A stretch of DNA of 64,000 nucleotides from Nocardia fusca NBRC 14340 (GTDB taxonomy: Bacteria; Actinomycetota; Actinomycetes; Mycobacteriales; Mycobacteriaceae): the NCBI RefSeq assembly GCF_001618425.1, contig NZ_BDCU01000048.1, positions 48,337 through 112,336 of the forward strand. The letters run 5' to 3'. The first letter of the stretch is position 1; each line of letters begins with the position of its first letter. The notes below the pieces were generated by a model. It did not search any database. It saw only the letters and a list, made by a program, of their open reading frames with translations, and had not been told where the DNA came from. Positions 16,313-24,544 of the stretch are shown here, in pieces. Made by a program: the position numbers and the translations under genes.

Positions 16313-17443
16313 ATGAACAACGTGGTCCTGCCCGAACGGGCGGAGCCGACCGCCGCCGGAATCGTTTCGACGCCCGGCACCGCCCTGACGCCTCCGGCCC
16401 TCGTCGGGAACACGCCGGTGCTGTGGGTGGGCGCCCCACTGGCTCCCGCCGGGCACGGATTCTGGGCAAAACTCGAGGGCAGCAATCCCGGCGGGATGAA
16501 GGACCGACCCGCCCTGCACATGGTGCGGCGCGCCCGGGAGCGCGGCGATCTCACACCGGGTGCGCGGATCGTCGAATCCACCAGCGGCACCCTGGGGTTG
16601 GGCCTGGCACTGGCCGGAGTGGCCTACCATCACCCGGTCACCCTGGTCACCGACCCCGGTCTGGAGCCGATCGTCAAACAGTTGCTGACGGCCTACGGCG
16701 CCACCGTCGATGTGGTGCCCGCGCCGGATCCGGTCGGCGGATGGCAGCAGGCCCGTCGCGATCGAGTGGCGCGGATACTGGCCGCAGAGCCTTCGGCGTG
16801 GTCCCCGGACCAGTACAACAATCCCGACAATGTGGCCGGGTACGAGTCACTGGGTGTGGAACTGATCGAACAGCTGGGTGGCGTGGACGTGCTGGTCTGC
16901 GCGGTAGGCACCGGCGGTCATTCCGCGGGGGTGGCGCGGGTGCTGCGCCGGTTCGACCCGAACCTGAAACTCATCGGCGTGGACACCGTATCCTCCACCA
17001 TCTTCGGGCAACCGGCGGGACCGCGGCTCATGCGCGGGCTCGGATCCAGCATCTATCCCGCCAACGTCGACTACGCCGCGTTCGACGAAGTCCACTGGAT
17101 CGCCCCGGCCGAAGCCGTGTGGGCCTGCCGGACCCTGGCCACCACCCATCACGCCACCGGCGGCTGGAGTGTCGGCGCGGTGGCTCTGGTAGCCGGCTGG
17201 GCGGCCGGACAGTTCGATGCGGACGTCCAGATCGCCGCGATCTTCCCCGACGGCCCGCAACGCTATTTCGACACTGTGTTCAGCGACGAGTACTGCCGCG
17301 CACACGGTCTGCTCGGCGTGGCGCCACCGGCCGGGCCGGTCACGGTGTCCTCCCCGTTCGAGGCGGAGTTCCGGTCCTGGACCCGGTGCGCGACCGTGGT
17401 GGATCCGCGTGGGCGCGCCGCGTTCGAAGGAGCCCGCGGATGA
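16313..17443 (+). CDS. cysK2: CysK2-type PLP-dependent cysteine/S-sulfocysteine synthase
   Basis: 376 residues of the cysteine synthase fold. The PLP lysine is in NPGGMKDRPALHM, the substrate loop is STSGTLGLGLALAG, and the PLP-phosphate Gly-rich loop is AVGTGGHSAGVARV. Length and C-terminal extension suit CysK2, which in mycobacteria makes S-sulfocysteine from O-phosphoserine and thiosulfate. The ATG at 16313 begins after an AAAGCGACAG stretch. Its stop overlaps the MFS start (ATGA). Coupling to a copper-type operator suggests thiol supply under metal stress. A plain cysteine synthase is the alternative. Confidence 0.75.
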   Translation: MNNVVLPERAEPTAAGIVSTPGTALTPPALVGNTPVLWVGAPLAPAGHGFWAKLEGSNPGGMKDRPALHMVRRARERGDLTPGARIVESTSGTLGLGLALAGVAYHHPVTLVTDPGLEPIVKQLLTAYGATVDVVPAPDPVGGWQQARRDRVARILAAEPSAWSPDQYNNPDNVAGYESLGVELIEQLGGVDVLVCAVGTGGHSAGVARVLRRFDPNLKLIGVDTVSSTIFGQPAGPRLMRGLGSSIYPANVDYAAFDEVHWIAPAEAVWACRTLATTHHATGGWSVGAVALVAGWAAGQFDADVQIAAIFPDGPQRYFDTVFSDEYCRAHGLLGVAPPAGPVTVSSPFEAEFRSWTRCATVVDPRGRAAFEGARG

Positions 17444-18759
17444 GCACTTTCACCACCTTCCGCAGCTTCGGCACCCCGGTGCGGCTGCTGATGATCAACC
17501 AGTTCGGCATCAACCTCGGCTTCTACATGTTGATGCCGTTTCTGGCCGGGTATCTGGCCGGTCCCCTCGGGCTCGCCGCGTGGGCGGTGGGGCTCGTGCT
17601 GGGGGTGCGTAATTTCTCCCAGCAGGGCATGTTCCTGATCGGTGGCACCCTGGCCGACCGGCTGGGTTACAAACCCCTGATCGTGGCCGGGTGCCTGTTG
17701 CGCACGGGCGGTTTCGCACTGCTGGTGTTCGCCACCGGCCTGCCCGCACTGCTGATCGCCTCGGCCGCCACAGGATTCGCCGGGGCACTGTTCAATCCGG
17801 CGGTTCGCGCCTACCTCGCCGCCGAATCCGGGTCGCGCCGGGTGGAGGCCTTCGCGCTGTTCAACATCTTCTACCAGGCCGGAATCCTCGCGGGTCCGCT
17901 GGTCGGGGTCGCGTTGCTGACACTCGATTTCCGGGTGGTCGCGGCCGCGGCCGCCGTGGTGTTCGCCGTGCTGACCGTGGCCCAGCTGCTGGCCCTGCCC
18001 GCCGGACCCGAGCTGCCCGCACACGCCCGGGTTCCGGTGCGGACGGCATGGGCGGGTGTGCTGCGAAACCGGCGGTTCGTGGCGTTCTCGGTGGCGATGA
18101 TCGGTTCCTACATTCTGTCTTTCCAGATGTATCTCGCGCTCCCGCTACAGGCGGAGATGATCGCCGGAGACGGCGCGCAGTTGCTGGTCTCCGCACTGTT
18201 CGTGATCTCCGGGGTGATCGCGGTGGCCGGCCAATTGCGAATCACCGCCTGGTTCCGGAAGCGCTGGGGCACCGGACGCGCCCTGGTCGCGGGGATGACG
18301 ATCCTGGCCGGCGCCTTCCTACCGCTCGCCGTGGTTCCCGTCCCGGCGCGATTCGGCACCTGGGCCGCGGTGGCCGCCCTGCTGGTCGCAGCGGCCCTGC
18401 TGGCCGTCGGGACCGCCGCGGTGTTCCCGTTCGAGATGGACACGGTCGTCACGCTGGCCGGGGACCGCCTGGTGGGCACCTACTACGGCTTCTACAACAG
18501 TGTGGTCGGTATCGGCATCCTGATCGGCAATCTCGCCACGGGCGCCGTATTCGGAGCCGCCCGGGCGGCGGATGCCGAGGTGCTGATCTGGATCGGGCTC
18601 TCCCTGATCGGAGCCGTCTCGGCCGTTGCCCTGGCCCGCCTCGGCCGGGCCGGGACCGACCACTCCGGCACAGCGGAACCCACCACATCCGTCGGTGATG
18701 TGGCGGCAGCGGTGGCACCCGGCTCCCGGGCCTCCGGACCGGTCGGCCGCGGCGGCTGA
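17440..18759 (+). CDS. MFS transporter (Rv0849-like)
   Basis: 439 residues with twelve predicted helices. The MFS loop 2-3 motif appears as GGTLADRLGYKPLIVAG. The cytoplasmic C-terminal tail is Gly/Ser/Ala-rich and disordered. Translation is coupled to cysK2 by a four-base overlap. Together with lpqS and cysK2 it forms a three-gene operon behind the copper-type operator. It probably exports the cysK2 product or a metal-thiol compound, which is an inference from context. Confidence 0.8.
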   Translation: MSTFTTFRSFGTPVRLLMINQFGINLGFYMLMPFLAGYLAGPLGLAAWAVGLVLGVRNFSQQGMFLIGGTLADRLGYKPLIVAGCLLRTGGFALLVFATGLPALLIASAATGFAGALFNPAVRAYLAAESGSRRVEAFALFNIFYQAGILAGPLVGVALLTLDFRVVAAAAAVVFAVLTVAQLLALPAGPELPAHARVPVRTAWAGVLRNRRFVAFSVAMIGSYILSFQMYLALPLQAEMIAGDGAQLLVSALFVISGVIAVAGQLRITAWFRKRWGTGRALVAGMTILAGAFLPLAVVPVPARFGTWAAVAALLVAAALLAVGTAAVFPFEMDTVVTLAGDRLVGTYYGFYNSVVGIGILIGNLATGAVFGAARAADAEVLIWIGLSLIGAVSAVALARLGRAGTDHSGTAEPTTSVGDVAAAVAPGSRASGPVGRGG

Positions 18760-19061
18760 GTTCCCCGCGGGGCCAAGGGTCGGCAGCAGCCCTGTGCCCG
18801 AATCGAGACCCCGGCACGGTCCTCGGCAAGCAGCACGGAGCCGGGCGAAGTTCGGTGGCGACAATCGTCCTTTGTGGGCGCGGTGGCGGGTGACCGCTAC
18901 CGCGCGGGGCGACCGCTTGGGTCACGGTTACGGCACGGTTCCGGCGCCGCCACGCGGGCCCCACCCCATACCGCCCACCGCGACCATTGCCGCCCACCTG
19001 CGGAGATAGCTACGATCAATCAGCTTGCACGGGTGGGAACTCGACAGAACGGGAGCGAACC
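18760..19061. other. Intergenic region, nothing recognised
   Basis: No frame with start and binding site, no clear hairpin, no repeated motif. The promoter of the next gene should lie near its right end. Confidence 0.4.
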
Positions 19062-19484
19062 ATGAGGCCACAAGTGCATCGCCGGGGCTCTCGGTTGCTC
19101 GGTGCGATCATCGGGGCCGTCGCCCTCGGCTTCGCCGTCGCCACTCCGGCGGCCGCTCTCCCCCGGCCCCAGCCGACCCCGGTCGCCGACAGCCCGAACC
19201 CGCAGGTCGACCTGCACAGATATTGCGAAGGACACGGCGAGGCCGGGCACCTCGCCGACGGTACAACGGTCTACTGCTCGCCCATCTCGGACTCCGGCAC
19301 CTTCGCGTGGTCGTACTACTCCGACCCCCTGCCGGTGGAACCGAACGACCGTCCCTACACCTGTGACACCGCCAGTTGCGAGTATGAGGACGGGTCCACC
19401 GTGCCGGGGCATCGGTGCGGAGTACAGTGCGCCGAACCGCCCACCACCGGTGATCTGGCGCCCCACCTCGCGGCGCGTTCCTGA
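19062..19484 (+). CDS. Secreted Cys-containing protein, unknown
   Basis: 140 residues. A Sec signal peptide (about residues 1-35, LLGAIIGAVALGFAVATPAAA, with cleavage after AAA) is followed by a small mature domain with seven cysteines (YCEGH, VYCSP, YTCDTASCEYE, HRCGVQCAE), probably disulfide-bonded. GGGAGCG stands before the ATG. No enzymatic motif. Its position alone, between the copper operon and the ABC-F gene, gives no functional clue. Confidence 0.65.
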   Translation: MRPQVHRRGSRLLGAIIGAVALGFAVATPAAALPRPQPTPVADSPNPQVDLHRYCEGHGEAGHLADGTTVYCSPISDSGTFAWSYYSDPLPVEPNDRPYTCDTASCEYEDGSTVPGHRCGVQCAEPPTTGDLAPHLAARS

Positions 19485-19608
19485 ACCGACTCCATCGCGC
19501 TGCTCCCCGGCCGGGCCGAGCGCGACGCCGGGCTGCCGATCCCAACCGGCCGCCGGTGCGCGGACTGCTATCGTGAACACGGAATCCTCGACCGCAGAGA
19601 GATCGATC

Positions 19609-19650
19609 ATGGTTGGTGAACTCGACATCTCCGGAGCCACCCGGCTCTGA
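19609..19650 (+). CDS. Putative 13-codon leader peptide of the ABC-F gene
   Basis: MVGELDISGATRL with an AGAGAG stretch before the ATG. Its stop codon directly abuts the hairpin at 19651, and the ABC-F start is 108 bases further. Antibiotic-resistance ABC-F genes are often controlled by ribosome stalling on such leaders. Functional status is inferred only from geometry. Confidence 0.35.
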   Translation: MVGELDISGATRL

Positions 19651-19691
19651 CGGCCACCAGTAGGGCGCATCGGGCGCCGCTGTAGTGGCCG
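19651..19691 (+). promoter_or_regulatory. Leader hairpin / possible attenuator
   Basis: Outer stem CGGCCAC/GTGGCCG and inner stem GGCGC/GCGCC with an ATCGG loop, followed by a pyrimidine-rich run. It sits between the leader stop and the ABC-F start, where a terminator that is relieved by ribosome stalling would be expected. Confidence 0.45.
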
Positions 19692-19758
19692 TTCCGTCGT
19701 TCACTTTCCTTCTTCGGGGCAACATCAGCGCCCGAACGACAACCGAGGTCTCTCCTAC

Positions 19759-21399
19759 ATGTCCGAATCATTCATCGTCTGTTCGAACCTGTCGTTCTCC
19801 TGGCCGGACGACACCGCGGTGTTCACCGATCTGTCCTTCAGCGTGCCCGGCGGCCGCACCGGTCTGGTCGCACCCAACGGTGCGGGTAAGAGCACGCTGC
19901 TCCGCTTGCTCGCGGGTGAGCTGAAACCCCGGGCCGGCGGTGTGTCCGTCGACGGCGTACTCGGTTATCTCCCGCAGACCCTGCCGCTCACCGGCGAGAT
20001 GACAGTCGCCGAAACCCTGGGTATCGCACCGGTCCTGGCCGCGCTGAACGCCGTCGAGTCCGGGAACACCGCCGAAGAGCATTTCACCACCATCGGCGCG
20101 GACTGGGATATCGAGGAACGCACCCGGGCCCAGCTGGAACGCCTCGGGCTGGGCGAGCTGACCATGACCCGGCGGTTGCGCACCCTCAGCGGTGGTCAGG
20201 TGGTGTCGCTGGGCCTGGCGGCCGAGCTGCTGCGGCGACCCGATGTGCTGTTGCTCGACGAGCCGACGAACAACCTCGATCTCGCGGCCCGGCACCGGCT
20301 CTACGATCTGCTGGCCGACTGGAAGGGCTGCCTGCTGCTGGTAAGCCACGACCGGGCCCTGCTGGACCGGATGGACCGCATCGCCGAACTGCACGCCGGC
20401 GAGATCCGGTTCTACGGCGGCAATTTCACCGAGTACGAGGAGTCGATCCGCGCCGAGCGCGAGGTAGCGGAGAAGAACATCCGCAATGCCGAACAGGAGG
20501 TCAAACGCGAGAAGCGGGAACTCCAGCAGGCCCGGGAGCGCGCCGCCCGGCGAGCGAGCAACGCGGCCCGGAATCTGGGTAACGCGGGGTTGCCGAAGAT
20601 CTTCGCCGGAACCATGAAACGCAATGCCCAGGAGTCGGCCGGGCGCGCGAACGAAACCCACGCCGCCCGGGTCGACGCCGCGAAGAACCGGCTCGACCTG
20701 GCCGAGCGCGCGCTGCGCCCGGAGCAGCGGATCACCCTGCAGCTACCGGACACCGATGTCCCGGCCGGGCGCACCGTGTTCGCCGGTGCAGGGATCCGCT
20801 ACCGCTTCGGCGAGCAGGAGGTCTTCACCGGCGACGGCGCGGATCTGACGATCCGCGGACCCGAGCGGATCGCGCTGACCGGGCCGAATGGTGCGGGGAA
20901 ATCCACCCTGCTGCGGATCGTGCACGGCGATCTGGCGCCGGAAAGCGGTGCGGTCGCCCGGGCCGAGGGCCGGGTCGCCTATCTGTCGCAGCGACTGGAC
21001 CTGCTCGACCTCGAGCGCACCGTCGCCGAGAACCTGGCCGCGTTCGCCCCGAACCTGCCCACGCCACAGCGGCTGAATCTGCTGGCGCGGTTCCTGTTCC
21101 GTGGTTCCCGGGTCGATCTGCCGGTGGGCGCGCTCTCCGGCGGTGAACGGCTGCGCGCCACCCTGGCCTGCGTGCTGTTCGCGGAGCCGGCACCGCAGTT
21201 GCTGCTGCTGGACGAACCGACCAACAACCTCGACCTGGTCAGCGTCGGGCAGCTCGAAAGCGCGCTCGATGCCTACCGGGGCGCCTTCGTGGTCGTCAGC
21301 CACGACGAGCGGTTCCTCGCCGAGATCGGGGTGCAGCGCTGGCTGCGGTTGGCCGACGGCCGGCTGCGCGAGGTCGCCGGGCCCGTAGCACTCGACTGA
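19759..21399 (+). CDS. ABC-F ATPase (ribosome-protection / translation factor type)
   Basis: 546 residues with two ABC domains and no membrane segments, which defines ABC-F. Domain 1 has APNGAGKSTLL, LSGGQ and LLLDEPTNNLD. A charged helical linker follows (about 220-320, ERAARRASNAARN). Domain 2 has GPNGAGKSTLL, LSGGER and LLLDEPTNNLD. The family binds the ribosomal E site and can dislodge antibiotics or assist stalled translation. It is a single gene with its own leader and hairpin, consistent with drug-inducible control. Substrate drug class cannot be told. Confidence 0.85.
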   Translation: MSESFIVCSNLSFSWPDDTAVFTDLSFSVPGGRTGLVAPNGAGKSTLLRLLAGELKPRAGGVSVDGVLGYLPQTLPLTGEMTVAETLGIAPVLAALNAVESGNTAEEHFTTIGADWDIEERTRAQLERLGLGELTMTRRLRTLSGGQVVSLGLAAELLRRPDVLLLDEPTNNLDLAARHRLYDLLADWKGCLLLVSHDRALLDRMDRIAELHAGEIRFYGGNFTEYEESIRAEREVAEKNIRNAEQEVKREKRELQQARERAARRASNAARNLGNAGLPKIFAGTMKRNAQESAGRANETHAARVDAAKNRLDLAERALRPEQRITLQLPDTDVPAGRTVFAGAGIRYRFGEQEVFTGDGADLTIRGPERIALTGPNGAGKSTLLRIVHGDLAPESGAVARAEGRVAYLSQRLDLLDLERTVAENLAAFAPNLPTPQRLNLLARFLFRGSRVDLPVGALSGGERLRATLACVLFAEPAPQLLLLDEPTNNLDLVSVGQLESALDAYRGAFVVVSHDERFLAEIGVQRWLRLADGRLREVAGPVALD

Positions 21400-21941
21400 G
21401 CCCAGATCCTCCCGCTCGGCGCGACGCCCGTCGCGCGGAGCGGGAGATCCCGGCACACCACGATGCGCCAGAGGCCGCCGGATTCCCTGGCCACCTACAG
21501 CGCACTGTCCGGCCCGACCGCCACCCGTGCGGTTCGGCACCGGGCAGTTCGGTTTCGGTTATCGCGCCGTCGGTGGTGATGCGGCCGAGCCGCGTCGCCG
21601 CCCAACGCGGTACCGAGATCGCGCCGGGAACCAGGCCGCATCGCCTTCCCCAGCGATGCGGCCGATCCGGTCACCGCGTAAGTCGGTGAACCATACGGCG
21701 TCGCCGGGTCCCGGCACGATCACCGTCGGCTGTCCGTCGGAGAGGTCGAGCGGGGAGGTCCGGCCTCACCGTCGAGGTATCGGCCCCAGGGCGTCCTCGG
21801 CCGCCATGGTGAACACAGGGCGCCGTCCGGTTCGGTACTGGGCCCGTACGGCGATCCGGAAACCGAACCACTCGCTCCTGCTCGTACTCCCACCCGACTC
21901 GGCGCTGTGCCCACCGGCCCGCGCGAGCGCGGCACAACGTA
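21400..21941. other. Gene-free stretch with a streptogramin-lyase-like relic
   Basis: On the minus strand around 21640-21760 a frame reads VIVPGPGDAVWFTDLRGDRIGRI, the blade repeat of virginiamycin B lyase-like propellers, but only one blade is visible. A neighbouring piece (EWFGFRIAVRAQYRTGRRPV) is unidentified. No intact gene. Confidence 0.4.
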
Positions 21942-22421
21942 TCAGGCGGAGGCGAGCTGAGCCTGCCACATCCAGTGCAACTGTTCGAGCCGGGCCGCGA
22001 TCGTGATGAACAGATCCTGGGTCACCGGGTCCGCTTTCTCGGTGGCGTCGATGCGCTCACGCAGGCGGCCGATCACCTTGCTGAGGTTCTTGACGATGGC
22101 ATCGATGACATCGGTGTCCTGCTGCCAGCCGTCGGGGAACTCGAGACCGCCGGCCTCCTTGGCGACGGTCGCGGCGCGGCCGTCCGGGCTGACCCCGATG
22201 GAGGTCGCGCGTTCGGCGGCGTCGTCGGTGAACTCACGGGCCGCGGTCACCAGCTCGTCCAGCGCGAGGTGGACGGAGCGGAAGTTACGGCCGAGAACGT
22301 TCCAGTGGGCCTGCTTGGCGATCAGCGACAAATCGATGAGGTCGACGACAGTGGCGCGCAAGGCCTCACCGGTGACGTGCTGCTGTTCCGGGTCGAGGGT
22401 GCTCTTGATGGGGACGTTCAT
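21942..22421 (-). CDS. dps: Dps family DNA-binding/ferritin-like protein
   Basis: 159 residues. A four-helix ferritin-like protein with the Dps ferroxidase motif AHWNVLGRNF...HLALDEL (His and Asp ligands at the dimer interface). The family oxidises iron with peroxide, stores it and protects DNA during oxidative stress and starvation. GAAAGG stands before the ATG at 22421; the longer frame is rejected. It is monocistronic and convergent with nothing close. A stress sigma factor promoter would be expected but was not identified. Confidence 0.9.
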   Translation of the reverse strand: MNVPIKSTLDPEQQHVTGEALRATVVDLIDLSLIAKQAHWNVLGRNFRSVHLALDELVTAAREFTDDAAERATSIGVSPDGRAATVAKEAGGLEFPDGWQQDTDVIDAIVKNLSKVIGRLRERIDATEKADPVTQDLFITIAARLEQLHWMWQAQLASA

Positions 22422-22598
22422 CGTCGAATGCCTTTCTTCTCGTTCGCCGGACACGGGCCGACTACCCGGTCGTCCACGGTCGAATCAGCGACCGGTCCGG
22501 GTGTGCGCGATCCCACCGGCCGGGGGCGCCACGTTTCACCGCCATGGGCGCGGGTAGGCCGCGGGGCGGACCGCAATCCGCGTACGGAAGGAGCAGGC

Positions 22599-23189
22599 AT
22601 GGGCCGGCAGCACAATCTGACAGGGCGACGAGTCGCTGTTCTCGCCGCCGACGGGGTGGAGCAGGTGGAGCTCGTGCAGCCACGATCCGCGGTCGAGGAC
22701 GCCGGTGCGAGCACCGCGCTGCTGTCGCTGAAACCCGGGCGGATCCAGGCCATGAACCACGATGTGGAAAAGGGCGACACCTTCGACGTGGACCGGGTCG
22801 TCGGCGAATGTAGCCCCGACGAATTCGACGCGCTGATCCTGCCGGGCGGCACCACCAACCCGGACAAACTCCGGCAGGACGAGTCGGCGGTGGCCTTCGT
22901 CCGGAATTTCTTCGCCACCGGTAAACCGGTCGGCGTCATCTGCCACGGCCCGTGGACGCTGGTGGAGGCGGATGTGGTGCGGGGCCGCACACTCACCTCC
23001 TATCCGAGCGTCCGGACCGATATCCGCAATGCCGGCGGCAATGTCGTCGACGAGGAAGTGGTGAACGACCGCGGACTGGTGTCCAGCCGCAACCCCGGCG
23101 ACCTACCCGCGTTCTGCGCGAAGATCGTGGAGGAGTTCGCGGAGGGGAAACATCCGGTGCATCCGGAGGGCGCGACGGCGTCCCGCTGA
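22599..23189 (+). CDS. DJ-1/PfpI type-1 glutamine amidotransferase-like protein
   Basis: 196 residues. A single class I glutamine amidotransferase-like domain with the nucleophile elbow VICHGPW (catalytic Cys) and FDALILPGGTTNPD, as in PfpI/YhbO-type stress proteins. The family includes proteases, chaperones and deglycases, so the exact activity is open. GGAAGGAG stands before the ATG at 22599. It lies divergent from dps about 180 bases away, so both could share a stress-responsive region. Confidence 0.85.
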   Translation: MGRQHNLTGRRVAVLAADGVEQVELVQPRSAVEDAGASTALLSLKPGRIQAMNHDVEKGDTFDVDRVVGECSPDEFDALILPGGTTNPDKLRQDESAVAFVRNFFATGKPVGVICHGPWTLVEADVVRGRTLTSYPSVRTDIRNAGGNVVDEEVVNDRGLVSSRNPGDLPAFCAKIVEEFAEGKHPVHPEGATASR

Positions 23190-23190
23190 C

Positions 23191-23209
23191 CGTCCGGCAC
23201 TGCCGGACG
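23191..23209 (+). terminator. Hairpin directly after the DJ-1 gene
   Basis: CGTCCGGC/GCCGGACG with a three-base ACT loop, starting two bases after the stop. Confidence 0.6.
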
Positions 23210-23250
23210 CCTCCGCGGTAGCACCGCCGCCGCTCCCTTCCCGACCGGAC

Positions 23251-23287
23251 GCCGAGGGAGGCCGACCCACATTCGGCCGCCCTCGGC
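23251..23287. terminator. Bidirectional terminator hairpin
   Basis: GCCGAGGG and CCCTCGGC flank an inner stem GGCCGA/TCGGCC with a seven-base loop and one unpaired base pair position. It lies between convergent genes ending at 23189 and 23330. Confidence 0.65.
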
Positions 23288-23329
23288 CGACCCGGCGAGG
23301 GAGCACTTTCCCGCCGGGCCGGCGTCCGG

Positions 23330-24544
23330 CTAGATCACACCGTGCAGCGGCGGCGGACTGCCGTGCAGCAGGGCTCGGCCGAGGTGCTGGTATTTCCAGC
23401 GGACCGGGTCGTGCAGGGTGTGGGTCCGGGCATTGCGCCAGAAATGGTGCAGGTTGAGGTCGTCGGCCGCGCTGCGGGTACCGCTCACCTCGAACAGGGC
23501 GCTGGACACCTCGGTGGCCGCGCGGTCGGCCAGGATCTTGGCGGTGGCGACGGCGAGCGAGGCCTCGGCGACCCGTTCCGGCGCCCCCAGCGCGGCGTCC
23601 ACCGCCGCACCCGCGGCCGCCAGCCCGGCCTCGGCGGCGGCGACCGCGACGGCCAGTTCCCCGAACCGCTGGACGAGCAGCGGATCGTCGATCGCCCGGG
23701 TCACCTGCGCCTCGAACCAGGGCCGGCTCTTCTCCCGGGCGAAACCGGCGGCGGTGGTGAGCGCACCGCGGGCGATACCCGCGTCGATCGCCGCGTGCAG
23801 CAGTTGCGCGGAGGCGCCGTAGGCGGTGGGCCGGTCCACGGCGGCGGTCCGGGCCACCAGCTGATCGCGTTCGACCACCACGTTCTCGAACGACACCGTG
23901 CCGCTGCCGGTGGTGCGCTGACCGAATCCGTTCCAGTCGTCGACGATCCGCACGCCCGGGGTGTCGGCGGGCAGGAACGCGACGTACTGGCCGCCCGGCA
24001 GCCCGGCAGTGCCCTCGGGATCGTCCAGCCTGGTCAGAACGGCCAGGTAGTCGGCGAACAGGGAACCGGTGCAGTAGTACTTGACCCCGTCGATCCGGAA
24101 CTGCTGCCCGCCCGCGAGCGGGCGCGCGGTGGTGGCGATATCGGCGACGGTCGCGCCGCCGCGTTCGGACTGGGCGTTGGCGATCTGTGCGCCGTCCAGG
24201 ACACCACCCAGATAGCGTCGCTGCTGGTCGGCGGACCCGGCCAGTTTCAGCAGGTTCACGTAGACGAAGTGGCTGTGCGGAATCTGCGCGATATTCGGAT
24301 CGGCGACCGCGAGCAGCCGCACCACCTCCGCGACCTCGCCGGGCGGCAGATCGGCGCCGCCCAGCTCCGCGGGCACGGTCACCGCCAGCAGCCCGGCGGC
24401 CGCGAGTTCCCGCACTTCGGCGAAGGGCAGGGCGCGTTCCCGGTCGCGGTCCGCGGCGCCCACCGCGAATTCGGCCGCCAGTTCCGTGGCGACAGCGCGC
24501 GCCTGCTCGGCCGAGGCGATCCGGGCGGCCCCGACGGTGGTCAT
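23330..24544 (-). CDS. Acyl-CoA dehydrogenase-like monooxygenase (SfnC/DszC group)
   Basis: 404 residues of acyl-CoA dehydrogenase fold: helical N-terminal part, beta domain with GVKYYCTGSLFADY and DDWNGFGQRTTGSGT, and a helical C-terminal part with HHFWRNARTHTLHDP. These features are shared with the DszC/SfnC flavin monooxygenase group that oxidises organosulfur compounds. Its ATG overlaps the stop of sfnG (ATGA), so the two are co-translated. It probably acts in sulfur acquisition with SfnG. It has a sister at 31963-33177 in the same kind of pair. Confidence 0.8.
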   Translation of the reverse strand: MTTVGAARIASAEQARAVATELAAEFAVGAADRDRERALPFAEVRELAAAGLLAVTVPAELGGADLPPGEVAEVVRLLAVADPNIAQIPHSHFVYVNLLKLAGSADQQRRYLGGVLDGAQIANAQSERGGATVADIATTARPLAGGQQFRIDGVKYYCTGSLFADYLAVLTRLDDPEGTAGLPGGQYVAFLPADTPGVRIVDDWNGFGQRTTGSGTVSFENVVVERDQLVARTAAVDRPTAYGASAQLLHAAIDAGIARGALTTAAGFAREKSRPWFEAQVTRAIDDPLLVQRFGELAVAVAAAEAGLAAAGAAVDAALGAPERVAEASLAVATAKILADRAATEVSSALFEVSGTRSAADDLNLHHFWRNARTHTLHDPVRWKYQHLGRALLHGSPPPLHGVI

